Shown here: positions 12,691 through 24,450 of the stretch, piece by piece
Layout of the letters: the number at the start of each line of letters is the position of its first letter
Numbering within the stretch: position 1 is the first letter of the stretch
From: Parasponia andersonii
Taxonomy: Eukaryota > Streptophyta > Magnoliopsida > Rosales > Cannabaceae
Assembly: GCA_002914805.1 (NCBI GenBank)
Contig: JXTB01000065.1
Location: forward strand, 74,941-138,940
Length of the DNA stretch: 64,000 nucleotides
Reading direction: 5' to 3'
Notes under the pieces: model-generated
Database searches by the model: none
What the model saw: the letters and a program-made list of their open reading frames with translations, nothing else
Told to the model about the DNA's origin: nothing
Translations under genes and position numbers: made by a program

Positions 12691-13310
12691 AGCATAATAT
12701 GAGAATTTTATTGTGGAACTGCCAGAGACTAGTAAAGCACTCCTCCGATCAAAATTTCGACGATGGTTTGGTCTACAAACCCTTTGCATAGAGGTCAATC
12801 AATTAAAAAAGTTCAGTTATGATAAACGTTTAATGACAACTGAATGATTCTAGGGGTTAAAATCCCAACGATGGTTTGGTCTACTAACCCTTGGCACAGG
12901 GGCCAATAAGCTAAAAGTGTTTGGTTATATTAACCAGAAAAGCATTATCAGTGTCAGAGTCCCGATACTAATTTAGTTTAGTATCTGGAACCCTTGAGTC
13001 AGCAGGGCAATGATGGAGATTGTTCACCTAAGTCCTACGAAGGCATATCTCAGTTTATGGTATGACAATCCATAAATCAAATTTCGTGGCCCATAGAGAA
13101 TTATGTGCACATGCATTAGCACTAATAAAGATTGCACTTATCGATATGTGTAATGTTGTTAAATACTTATGGTTTGAGTAGTTACCCTCAAGCATCGAGT
13201 ATGACTCGAAATCAAGGACGGAGCCAGACATGTAATCTATCGGAGCATGCGTGATTTTACCCAAAAAAATAAAAATAAAAACAAAACAAAAAAAAAAAGC
13301 AAAAAACTTT
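12690..13310 (+). mobile_element. Internally deleted LINE remnant (tentative)
   Basis: 12700-12735 encodes MRILLWNCQRL, the typical first residues of the endonuclease domain in plant LINE ORF2. At about 13075-13200 a frame reads KSNFVAHRELCAHALALIKIAL, then W..E, a stop and LPSSIEYD, resembling the C-terminal RNase H end of plant LINEs. An A-rich tract follows at about 13261-13312, as expected for a LINE tail. Nearly all of the RT is missing between them. Two diverged copies of a segment with the core GATGGTTTGGTCTAC lie at about 12762 and 12872. Part of the A-rich tract could belong to a hAT-like end at 13213-13227. Confidence 0.45.
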
Positions 13311-13869
13311 CAAATTAGATAATAAGGAAAAAAGGTATTTAAAATGACGTAATAAATTTTGATATATATTACAATTGTTTCTTTGTGTTTTCGTGCAGTA
13401 TAATGGCCTCCTCGTCAATACTAATATGCGACTAAATTATCTTTTATTATTGGTATTATCTACTTATCATTTCCAACAAAAGTTAGATATTTATAAAGTT
13501 ACGAACAAGTTCATTACTGTATTGTTCTATCGTATTCCTAAATTACCTGATCTAGAAAATTTTATTTTCTATTTTTTGGAATTATAATTTCTATTTAACT
13601 TTATAGAATTTTGATTTTTGTCCTTCCATTTTTTATTAACTATTTTTAATCAATACATTTTCTATTTAGTATCAATTTTGCCGTAAAGTGTAGAAAAAGA
13701 CAGCCACTCTAATTTCTCGTAAAAAAGGTAAATAAATTGTATGCTGATATGAGTAGATGGGCCTTAGACTAGGAGGTGATACTTAGCCTAATAAATAATA
13801 TATATATATATATATATATATGTAAGCTCCTAACCTCCTATAATTGTTATTCTTTTCGATCATTTATAT
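13311..13869. other. Intergenic, AT-rich
   Basis: No gene seen. It ends with an AT dinucleotide run at about 13797-13821 just before the solo LTR. Confidence 0.45.
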
Positions 13870-14872
13870 ATATGTGTTGGAGCGGTTTCTCGTCAGCTGT
13901 CCACGTGTCTCGAACTGCTGACGCTGGATTCTCCAACTGTCCACGTGTCCTTGCTGTCTCAAAGCTCTCTGAACTCCAAGCAAGATTGGAGAGGCGGGGG
14001 TGGCCACCTGTAAAGACTCTTCGATGCTTAAGTCAGTCGTTTTTCTTTGTGTTTGGTAGCAAGGAGTAATATTTCAGCATGAATATCTATCTCTCTATCG
14101 ATCTCTGTCTGTTCTCTTTTGTTCACAGACTGTTTTTTTATATATATTAGTTTTTGTTGTGCCTTCATATCTCTCCCTCTCGGGAATGCATGGCTTCAAT
14201 ATATGTAGTCCTGAGATTGTGAACAGCATGGTTCTCTATCTCTGGAAAAACAATGAGTACCTTTCACCTTAGGATCTTTTTTAACCGTGATGGGCCGAGA
14301 TTTCTGTGATCTCTTCTGTGCTACCGTGGCCTGATTTTCGCCGCCTCCTACGGCTTCAATCTGTCAGAAGTAAGATTTGGACAAATCGACGTTCTGTCAG
14401 GACGGCTTGTCCCTGCACGCACATCTACCCAGAAACGCATTAAATGCTCTGTCTGGGTCTGGAGCCGTGGGGTTGCTTTCCATTGTATCCAGTCTGAAGA
14501 CCCTTGGGGCTTCTGACCCCTCCGACTGTTGAGGTAAGGGTCGTTGTTGCCAGGTAGCAGACCCTTAGGGCCTCAGAGCGCCAGCTGTCGTGGTTAGGGT
14601 CTGACTGGCTGGACCGTCTGGGGTCAGTTATGAGGACCCTGGGGCTTCTGACCCCTCCGACTATTGAGGTAAGGGTCGTTGTTCCCAGACAGCAGACCCT
14701 TGGCATCTCAGACCGCCAGCTGTCATGGTTGGGGTCTGACTAGCTGAACCGTTTGGGGTCAGCGATGGGTTCTGCCCTAAACTCGGACGACCCAAAGGCC
14801 GGTGGTGAGATCACGTGCGATCCACGTGGCCTTTCTCGTGGTACAAGGTTCAGGAACGGGCCCCACAATATG
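13870..14872. mobile_element. Solo LTR with perfect 5-bp target duplication
   Basis: A 993-base block (13875-14867) begins TGTTGG and ends CCCCACA, so it has TG...CA ends. It is flanked on both sides by ATATG (13870-13874 and 14868-14872). It is clearly richer in G+C than its surroundings. No retroviral-type coding sequence, PBS or polypurine tract adjoins it, and no second copy lies in the window. This is what unequal recombination between two LTRs leaves behind. The strand of the parent element cannot be set. Confidence 0.78.
14498..14768. repeat. 135-bp tandem repeat, two units, inside the solo LTR
   Basis: Two diverged copies with a 135-base offset, for example ggggcttctgacccctccga at 14506 and again at 14641. 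Later parts of each unit (AGCAGACCCTTRG, CCGCCAGCTGTC, GGGTCTGACT) also recur at that offset. Confidence 0.8.
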
Positions 14873-15532
14873 TACGGGAAACTAGTGCAGTAGGACTTTT
14901 TTTTATTTTTCCATCAATAAAGAATCTAATTTTAACTTTTATTCTAATGGTTACAAAAATAAATGCTATCACTTACTATGTAATGAATTTTATTCTAATG
15001 TAATTAATTATAATTATTAGATTGAAATCTAAAAGTTAAAATTATTTTTTGTGTCAAAAACAAAATCTATATTCTACTTATTACCAAATGTATATTTATA
15101 TATAAATATTATATCTAAAAGAAATTGCTCTCACTGGTCTTTGAGTATTTCCACCCCTGCTCGAAATGTATAGAAATAAAGGTTTTACTTATCGTATAGA
15201 TTAGAGTTACTATATAGTCATAACAATATCTTAGTATAGAAAGTATTTGCTTGTGATAATTTATAACTTTATATTATTATAATCTCTCTTATTTACAGGG
15301 TTTTTGTACTTCATAAGTTTACTTTGTGATATAAGCAAAGCAACTAATGACTCAATAAAGGAAGGCAAGTCAAAAGTCAATTTATAAGTATCTATGACCT
15401 CACCAGTCGAAAGAAAGGCTTTTGAATGCTAGGCTGGAGTTTGGTTTAAAATAGTAAGGGATATTTTTGCGTTCAAATATTTATATAATCACATCCAAGG
15501 CATATAAACCCGAGTTCTGATATCAAAATTTT
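14873..15532. other. AT-rich stretch left of the gypsy LTR
   Basis: No gene seen. The right end carries a primer-site-like sequence facing left. This stretch may therefore be leader sequence of a second, truncated gypsy copy. Confidence 0.35.
15514..15525 (-). other. Primer-binding-site-like sequence outside the left gypsy LTR
   Basis: The minus strand reads TGATATCAGAAC seven bases beyond the LTR end (CACA). It matches 10 of 12 bases of the plant initiator-Met PBS TGGTATCAGAGC. A PBS is expected after a 5' LTR, not after the 3' LTR, which this copy should be for the pol genes to its right. Confidence 0.5.
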
Positions 15533-17840
15533 TGTGACAACCCAAATCCTAGACCAGTGACAGAATAAGAATTCACAAATAGAAATTTAATAGTTGTTTT
15601 AAAAAAATTTATAAATTTCAATTTTTAAGAAAAACCACAAGTAGTTTTAAAACAAACTTTGGAAAAAACTTCATAAAATAATTCAAAATATAAACTCCCA
15701 TAAATGTGTGATTACCATTAGACATAAATTGATATTGTAATTTATAAAATATTTTTAGTACATCAGTATCATTCTCACAAATTAGGCATAGTAGTTATAC
15801 AGACCAAATCCAAAATATGAGCTATATACAGAGTACTTCTATAAAATTCAAATAAATAGACGACTTCTAATAGTTAAAAATTAGTAAAGAGTTTTCTTCA
15901 ATTTAGTTTGCTCATAAGTTTCTCATATCATATCACTGTGTAAGAGGAAGGAGTAAAGATGAGTTAACGCTCAATAAAGAATCAATTCTAAATTTTAAAC
16001 AATAGAATATTTAAATCTAAATTCTTATATGGTTAGTAACTTGTTTTAAATAGGTTATAAAATCCATTTATAAATAAAGGTTCAAAGATCTACACAACTC
16101 CATTCTTTGCAAAATATATTCCTATATTCCAAATGTTCACAAATTTCAAATTATTATCAATTATGTTTCCAATATTCAAAAGTTCACAAATTTTAAATAT
16201 TTTACCAAACACATTTCCAAAATAAATACATATCCATACTGCTAAACATACAACAATACAATGCAATTATGATGATATATCCAAGATCTTCAAATAGAAC
16301 TCTCGTAAGTCCAAGCACCCTATTTGGGTATGGTAAGTCTGAGTACCCTCATTGGATACCATAAGTCCATGGCTGCATAACTGTTATGAATGTGTACAAT
16401 GCTATATAAATGACATTGATGAGACTATGTACTATTTATTAGAAAATCACAAAATAACTATGCATTAAGTTTTTTTTTCCAAAATATCACATTTATCCAA
16501 AACTTTACCAAAATTAAATAAAGAGCATTTAATTCACGAAATTTTAAATAATCCAAGTGTATTCAATTTTTTATAAAAGGTTGGTAATCGATCCTCTACT
16601 TCAAACGAGTGTAATAATCCTCTATCGAAGCTCGTATCTATTTATGTAAGTCATTTGAAAGTCCGTAGGTAGAATTAATCACAAAAATAATTTGCTTCAG
16701 AAAATGACTTTTTCAATGGTGTCCTGAATGAAAAAACAAACATCACTACTGAATTTCTAAGGCACAAAATAGGTAGATTAGATATATTTTGACCAACTTA
16801 GGTTTCGGACTGAAACTTGACTCGTGGCATGCAAAATGAGACTATTCACAATTTTCGTTTCTCAAAATTTGTGCCACTTCGAAACATATCAATAATTTTT
16901 ATCAAAATTTGCCTTTCGACCTCACTAAATCTGAATTTAAGGTCAAAACTTCTTTTCGAGATCCTGACCTTAAATAGGTCTTAAATCTGAAAGTCACAAA
17001 TATACTATTTTTAGAAATAGTTAGAAAATTATCATATTTTTCAATTCAAAATTTTACGCATTTTCAAATTTCATTTCAACACCAAATAATCATATTTGTT
17101 CATGATTTAAGATATCCCATATAATTTTCATGACTATATAAACAACTTTATAAAAAATAATTAAGAAACTTCCATAATTAAATTTAAAAAAAAAGGGGCA
17201 AAAAAAGGTCAAGAGCGAAACAGCACCGATTCAAGCGGAATTCACGACTGAGACATGTTGAGTTGGACTCGAGAGGAGGCATGCTTGCTGCTAATAGGGT
17301 GAATTGACAATGAACATCGACGAAATCACCAGATTTGGCAGTTAAAAGTCGCAGCTTTGTGTACACTTCTACGCACTTAGGTGACGCAGGCAGCTGCAAG
17401 ACTTTATCGATGATCTCGAGAGGTGGTGGCTGGAGCTCGTCACCATATGAGATCCGATGTGGTGGCTAGGAGGATTTGATGAGCTTTGGTTCTTTGGGAG
17501 AAGCTAGAGACTTCAAGTGAGAAGAAGAAAGAAATGAGAAGATTTATAAACAATTATTCAGGTTAGTAGCCAAATGGCACCTCCTGGTTGGCCAAGCATC
17601 ATTTTTAAAATTTTACTTTTACCTAATTTTCAAAGATTTCTTACATTTTTTCCTTCAAAAAATTATATTTTACTCCCTACTTAATAATATTCTTTTGACT
17701 TTTGTCCAAATGAATTTAGACTTAATAATATCCAAGCTCATTTCAGATATTTTTAATTTTATATTCTAAAAATGCAAAATTACCATAATACACTTGGCCA
17801 CAAATTACATTTTCACTCTTCTTTAAAACTGATTTTTACA
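15533..17840 (-). repeat. Gypsy left LTR (full, 2.3 kb)
   Basis: On the plus strand it starts tgtgacaaccc and ends ttttaca, so on the minus strand it runs TGTAAAAATC to TTGTCACA. From about 16311 rightwards it aligns with 21571-23115. A TATA-like TTTATAAA lies at about 17553. Confidence 0.8.
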
Positions 17841-17856
17841 TCATTCCCTTCTTAAA
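17841..17856 (-). other. Gypsy polypurine tract
   Basis: The minus strand reads TTTAAGAAGGGAATGA directly before the TG of the left LTR. This fits the plus-strand primer site of the element and confirms its minus orientation. Confidence 0.65.
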
Positions 17857-17949
17857 TGAATTTCGTCTCAAAATTCAAAATATAATCAAGAATTATACAT
17901 CTCAATCTCAAATTCTTAAGGGTACTTCCCTCCACAGAGTTGTGCTTTA

Positions 17950-18260
17950 GTCAAGAATCATAAACAAATAAGAGTAATTCTTATACATTTAGATCTCAAG
18001 TTCCTAAGTAGCTTTATCTTCCTTGTGATATTCTCATAGTACCTTAACAAGTGGTATTTCTCTGTTATAAAGTAATTTAAATTTTCTTCTAAGTATGCAA
18101 GCATGTTACTCCTTATAGGATACATCTTGGATTGGTATGTGCACATTCTGAATGACATGATATGGGTCTGGTATATACTACTTCAACATCAACACATGGA
18201 ACACATTATATACATGATCTAACTGCGTATATAGGTTCAAACGATAGGCTATTGGTCTAA
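17950..18260 (-). pseudogene. Gypsy integrase C-terminus and chromodomain relic
   Basis: One frame reads IPDPYHVIQNVHIPIQDVSY (about 18200 down to 18125). Further on come REIPLVKVL, stop, EYHKEDKAT, stop, ELE, the typical end of Tekay/Del polyproteins. Two of the stops fall exactly where Trp is expected, indicating C-to-T decay of TGG codons. Confidence 0.75.
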
Positions 18261-18699
18261 TCCTTTCAGTGATCTCGAAAAGACTAATATACCTTGGAGC
18301 TAATTTTCCCTTAACTCTAAATCTTACAACACTATGCCTTAGAGTTACTTTCAAGAATACATAACCGCTAGTTTCATACTCTACCTCTCATCTTTTAAGA
18401 TTTGCATAAATTTTCGGACGACTTTGAACTTCTTTAAGCTTTTCTTGAATATCCTTTATTTTTCTCATTAGTTTCCTCGATCAATTTAAATTCAATAGTG
18501 ACACGCTCTTCAGGGTTGCCCAACACAAGGGCAATATACATAGCTTATAATATAATACCTCATATGAAATCATACCCATACATTGGTTTGATAACTATTG
18601 TTATAAAAAAAATTCCATTAATAACAAGTGATCATTCTAGGTTCTATCAAAATCTAGTATATAAGAAAGAAGCATATCCTCAAGAATCTAAATAGTTCT

Positions 18700-19080
18700 T
18701 TCAGATTGGCCATCTATCTTAGAGTGATGAGTTATACTGAGATTTAACTGTGTTTCAAAAGTTTTCTATAATGCTATCCAAAAATTAGAAGTAAATCTTG
18801 ATTCTCTGTTGGAAACTTTGCTCGAAAGTAACCTATGCAAGCGAACAATATGATCTACATAAAGGTGACTGAGCTTATTAAGAGAAAAGTCAATCCAAAT
18901 TGGCATAAGATGGGCAGTCTTAGTCATTACAGTCTTAGTCATTTGATCAACAATCACAAACTGCATCATTTTTCCTTTGAGTTCCAGCAATCTCATTACA
19001 AAATCCATAATAACCTTATCCTATTTTCTTTCCGAGATAGACAATGGTTGAAGGAGTCCAACTAGCCTTTGATGTTCTGT
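18700..19080 (-). pseudogene. Gypsy integrase core relic
   Basis: The frame at 19008-18766 reads MDFVMRLLE, FVIVDQMTKT, LYVDHIVRLHRLLSSKVSNR and FTSNFW. This is the integrase core with the second catalytic Asp changed (SDRD is now SNRE). The zinc-binding region to its right is not readable. Confidence 0.8.
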
Positions 19081-20179
19081 TTTGACTTACTAATAAGTCA
19101 TACACTTAGCTATAAAAGTAGTTCATTCTTGTTTCATACCTTTTTACCAATACTACCTCTTTAAATTATTACATTTTGGTACTACTAGAATGTACTAAAA
19201 ACTTCGATTTATGAGTTTTAGTCAAGATAATCTCTTGAAGATGTGGATTATTAGCTAACTAACTTTCTATTAAAAAGAACAAATTACTCCCAACTAGTGC
19301 TCCACCCATCTAATTGCTCACCATTTTAGAGTTGATTCCAAATTGTTCTCAACTCTTGATCTTGCCATTAACTCTGCTGAGCTACCTAAAGAAGTGAAGG
19401 AATAGCCATTATATTACTAACACAAACTATATTTTTTTCTTGAAGTACGCCAAATTATAATCGTCAAAGCTAACTGAATTTTTCCACTCTTCAAGTTCCA
19501 AAGAAGCAAGCATGTCATAAGGCTTATAGCTCAAGGCATCAGCTACCACATTTGCCTTTTAAGGGTAATATTGAAGATTGAATCATAGTCCCCAATCCTT
19601 CTCCTCAGTCTCAAGTTCAAGTCTCGTTGAGTGAATAGATATTTCAAACCTTTGTGGTTAGAATAAATTTTAAATTTAACACTATATATATATATATAGC
19701 ATCTCTAAATCTTAAGAGTAAAGACTATAACTGCTAATTCCAAGTCAAAAGTGGGATAGTTTCTACGTGGTTTCAACTAGTGAGAAACATAAGCTACAAC
19801 TTTGTCATTCTACATCAAAACACATCCTAATCATGAACTAGATACATCAGTGTACTCTATGTAAGGCCCATTACTATCAGTGATAATAAGGATATGTGCA
19901 GTCATCAACTTTTTTTCTATGAAGGCTACTTCATATTTGTCATCACATAAAAACTTGACATCGTTCCTAGATAATTTTGTCAAAAGGCAATGCAATACTT
20001 AAGAATTTCTCCATAAAACTGCAATAATACCCTACTAAACCAAAAAAACTCTGCACTTCCATCATATCCTTCAGCCTTTCTTATTCTAGAATAGACTCTA
20101 TCTTGGAGGGGTCGATTGAGATACCATCTTAAGAAATCACATATCCCAAGAATTTTACTTATGTCATTTGGAAATCACA

Positions 20180-20990
20180 TTTTGAAGTTTGAAGTACAAT
20201 TCTTAAATATTCAGTACGTCCTTCCCGAATCTTAAAGTTTGAAGTACAATTCTTAAATGTTCATCATGTTCAGCACATAACTGATGATCAGGATATCGTT
20301 AATGAATACTACAATGAATTGGTCTAAGTAAGACCTAAAAATTCTATTCATAAGATCTATAAACTCTGCACATGTATTCGTTAATCCGAACAACATAACC
20401 AGAAACTTGAAATATCTATATCGAGTCTTGAATGCCATTTTGGAATATTTTCTTCTTGAATCTTACCTAGACGTCAAGTCTGTTTTCAAAAAGATGTTAG
20501 AACTATTAAGTTGATCAAACAACTCATCAATTTTTGGTAGTGGATATTTATTCTTTACCATCAATATTCCACACAGAGTCTAAGGGTACTATCAACTTTT
20601 TTTTAGCAAAGAAATCTGGAGCATTCTGTGATGAGGTATTGTTTTTAATGAACCCCTTAGTTAATAGGAAGTTGCGTTCTTAATTTAATCTTTTGTACAA
20701 AAGCCAAGTGGTAAGCAGGAATAGAAACTAGTTGAGGTTCATAAATTAAGTTAATGCAGAACTCGATTTCTCTAACAGGTGGTAGTCAAGGCAAATCTTT
20801 TGGGAAGATACCTAAAAAATCACTAACCCCTGATATCCACGGATATTGATCTTCAGTTCCTATCTCACCACTGATGGTAAATAAACTTCTATAACATTCT
20901 AATTTCTTTTTCCAAGCAATGTATGCTCTCAAAAGAGAACTGGGCCTCATTAGATTCGAACCAATTTGATACATAACTGAATACCTATCT
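20180..20990 (-). pseudogene. Gypsy reverse transcriptase relic
   Basis: 20438-20253 reads [20 protein letters not shown] and [15 protein letters not shown], that is RT motifs with the catalytic FIDD changed to FIND. 20974-20786 carries the upstream IPWISGVSDFLGIFPKDLP-like segment at the start of RT. A duplication of about 57 bases (aagtttgaagtacaattct at about 20196 and 20235) lies inside. Confidence 0.82.
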
Positions 20991-21199
20991 TCAGAATAAA
21001 AGGTTACTTTTCTAATATGGCAATCTACTATAGCTCCATATTTGAATAATCAGTCCATACTAAAAATCACATCAAATTGATCTATGGGTATCACAATCAA
21101 ATTAACTAATAGTTCATAACCATCAATTATGACACAAGATGAATTATATATAGTAGACACACCATAGATATTTTTCAAAGGAGTATACATGTTCAAAAG

Positions 21200-21330
21200 A
21201 GGATCAAAAGTCTTTAGATTTCAAATTAAACATACTGACAAACAATGCAGAAATAAAGGAATACAAAGCACATGTATCAAACAATACATGAGTCCAAGAA
21301 TGAGTAAGATCATATCATTAACAATGACTT
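21200..21330 (-). pseudogene. Gypsy protease relic
   Basis: The minus strand reads THVLFDTCALYSFISALF. The retropepsin active-site triad DTG has become DTC. About 240 bases further right the truncated LTR begins, leaving no room for gag. Confidence 0.65.
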
Positions 21331-21570
21331 ATCAATTCTTGCCCTTAGTTTAGACACCACAATCTCTCCAATGAAGTTTTGAGATTTGAAATAAAATTGA
21401 ATGTTTCCAAGTTATCACTAGTAACCACTTCATATTCTAATTCATTTTTCAGTCATTTCATCTTCCTAGTGTTTAGTTTTACCTTGTAGATCTTTCTCCA
21501 AGGTAAACTCTAATATGTTGCTACAACCATATTTTAATAGGATTTTTAAACCATTGGTCATAATCTTGTC

Positions 21571-23115
21571 CGAGCACTCTATTTAGGTACTGTAAGTCTG
21601 AGTACCCTCCTTGAGTACTCTAAGTCTACAATCGTATAAGTGTTATGAAATCGTGCAATACTATATGAATAATATGGATGGGACTACGTACTATTTATTA
21701 TAAAATCACAAGATAACCATGTACTAGTTTTATTCCAAAATATCACATTTATCCAAAATAAATACCAAAATTGAATAAAGAATATTTAATTCATGAAATT
21801 TTAACAATTGGTAAAATAATCTAAATGTATTTAATTTTTCATAAAAGGTTAGCAATTGATGCCTACCTCAAACAAGTATAATAATCCTCTATCAAAGCTC
21901 TTATAAATTTCTGTGAGCTGTTTGAAAGTTCATTAGTCGAATTAATGGCAAAAATAACTTGCTACATAAAATCACATTTCCAATGAAATCCTGAATGAGA
22001 AGACAGACTTCACCACTGAATTCAAAATGTCCAAAATAGCTAGGTTAGAAATATAATTCAACTAATTTGGGTTATGATCTGAAACTTGACTCCTAACATG
22101 TAAAATAAGACTATTCATGAGCATCGTGTCTCGAAATTTGTGTCACTTCGAAATAAATTGATATTTTATATCAAAGTTCGTCTTTCGACCTCACTGAATC
22201 CGAATTTAAGGTCAAAACTTCATTTCGAGGTCTTGAGCCTTAAAGCCAAAAGTTACAAAAGTATTGTTTTTAGAAGTATTTAGAAAAATATCATTTTTTT
22301 CAATTCGAAATTTTACATGTTTTTGAATTTCATGTCAATATTAAATAATCATATTTATTCATGATTAAGCTCCTTTATCATCTCATGTAACTTTCACGAC
22401 CATATAGACAATTTTACAAAAATAATTAGGAAAATACCACAATTAAATTACATAAACGGCCAAAAAACAATTCACGAGCTCACCGGCAATGATTCAAGTA
22501 GAATCAACAGTTGGGATATGTTAAGTTGGACTCGAGAGGAGGCGTAGTTGCTGCTAATGGGGTGGATCATTGATGAATGTCGACGAAATCGTCAGATTTA
22601 GAGACGAAATGCGCCCGATTTATGAGCATTTCTACGTGCTTAGGTAGTACAGCAAGGGATGGCAGGTGGTGGCGAGCCTTCGTCGATGACCCGGGGAGGT
22701 GATGGCTAGAGCTCGCCGCCATAGGAGGACGGACTTGGTGGCTAGGAGGAGTTGACGACCTTTGGTTCTTTAGGAGAGGTTCGGTACTTGAAGTGAGAAG
22801 AAGAAAGAAATGGGGGGATTTATAAACAATTATTCAAGTTAGTGGCCATGTGGAACCTTCTGGTTGGCCAACCACTATTTTCAAAATTTCACATTTACCC
22901 AATTTTCAAATATTTCTTATATTTATGCCTTCCAAAAATTATATTTTATTCCCTATTTAATAATTTTCTTTTTACTTTCGTCCAAATGGATCTACTCTTA
23001 ATAAGGTCCAAGTTCATTTGAAATATTTTTAATTTTATATTCTGAAAATGCAAAATTATCACAATACCCTTAGACGCAAATTACATTTTCATCCTTTCTA
23101 AAACCAGCTTTTACA
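21571..23115 (-). repeat. Gypsy right LTR (5', truncated)
   Basis: Aligns with 16311-17840 of the left LTR. The part matching 15533-16310, where the LTR would end and the PBS begin, is missing. It ends ttttaca at 23115, matching the left copy's end. Confidence 0.78.
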
Positions 23116-23878
23116 CTATAAGAGTGGGATAAATTTGGTGAGACAGCGATCTTGAGATTTTCAGGGTGGTGTAAGCTGAAAGTAGATTCTTAGGAGTTTT
23201 GGGTTTGTGAAAACTAAGATACATAATTATTAGTTTTTGGTGATTTTGGATAGAGAAAAAAATTATTGATTGTAATTATTTTATAAAAAGGTTGTTCGTG
23301 ATATTTATGCAGGTGATTTAGCCAAACTAAGTTAAATATTTGTCTTCTTTATTTTCTTATATACGTGGACGTCTAAACTTACTCTGGAATTTATATATCA
23401 AATCAAGTCGGGTTATTGATTATGTAGGTTTTACAATATTTTATATAAATAAACCTTGTTGAAAATTGTTTGGGAGAAATATTTGACATTTTTTTTCCAA
23501 AAATACAATTTTTTATTTTGGCGGGGGGAGGGGGTCCGAAAGTACGGTTTCTGTTATTGTTCTCAATTCTTCCAACATTACTTTAAAACCAAAAACGAGA
23601 GAATATTCCGGCCAAAGAAATCCTAATTTTCCCATGAACCTTTAAATTCCAGATTTTTGTTTCTTGAAATAATATGTCATTCCCTTGTCACATTTCTTAA
23701 AATAATATGTCAAATTTCAGACCAATCACTGTGCCTTTTTCTTTCGTCCTTATTTTTCCGTGTTTGTTTGAGGCCTCTCAAATTTTATTTTTTTTCCATC
23801 TTTTTCTGTTATGGAATTGTAAGAGGAGCCGTTATCTCCAACCAACCCAAAATAAATGGGAATCGTGTATTTACAAAC
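23116..23878. other. Intergenic
   Basis: No gene seen. Short open frames at about 23657-23907 have no recognisable content. Confidence 0.45.
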
Positions 23879-24403
23879 TAGGGTTAATGGCACAAATGAC
23901 CCATTAATTATCTAATTTATTGCAGCTGTGTGATCTTCAAATTTTAATTATAACAATTAGACCTTTAAACTTTCTGATTTGTAGTAATTTAGTTCATAAA
24001 TTATCTAAATAGTAATATGTCATTAAATATTTTACCAAAATTACGTATGAAGAGTATGTGTGACATCTGAAAGTGCATTTGAAAAATAATTTAAGAATTT
24101 TAAATATAAAAATGAATAATTATAAAAAAAATTTCTACAAATTTGCAGCTCTGAGAATCCTAAAAAATGCAAATAATACATATTTTCTTGTCTATAAATC
24201 CTTTTATTCAATTCTTTTTTCATTTAAATATATTTTTAGATACTATAATGTGTTTTGCACGTGTATTTTTATTTAGAGATTTAATAGTATATTGTAATTT
24301 AGACAATCTAAAGATTAAATTGTTATAAATCAGAAAATTAATGAGCTTAATTGCCAGTTTACCACAATTCAAACTTTGATTACCAAATGTGCCATAAACC
24401 CTA
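23879..24403. mobile_element. TA-flanked MITE, 521 bp
   Basis: The ends are inverted copies: gggttaatggcacaaatg at the left and, reverse-complemented from the right, gggtttatggcacatttg. Each end is followed outside by TA (23879-23880 and 24402-24403), as for Tc1/mariner-type insertions. Inner segments are also loosely inverted, for example the CTGATTTRTAR motif. No transposase is encoded. Confidence 0.6.
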
Positions 24404-24409
24404 TTAAAT

Positions 24410-24411
<2 letters not shown>

Positions 24412-24448
<37 letters not shown>
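24412..24448. repeat. AT microsatellite
   Basis: About 18 AT units directly to the right of the TA-flanked MITE. Confidence 0.9.

Positions 24449-24450
<2 letters not shown>

Larger units (their letters stand above)
15533..23115 (-). mobile_element. Decayed Ty3/gypsy retrotransposon, Tekay/Del-like
   Basis: A minus-strand element of about 7.6 kb: right LTR (5', truncated), then protease, RT, integrase and chromodomain relics, a polypurine tract and the left LTR (3'). RT before integrase and a C-terminal chromodomain place it among chromoviruses. Gag and the 5' PBS are absent. All frames are broken, several times where TGG became TAG or TGA. Not active. Confidence 0.88.
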
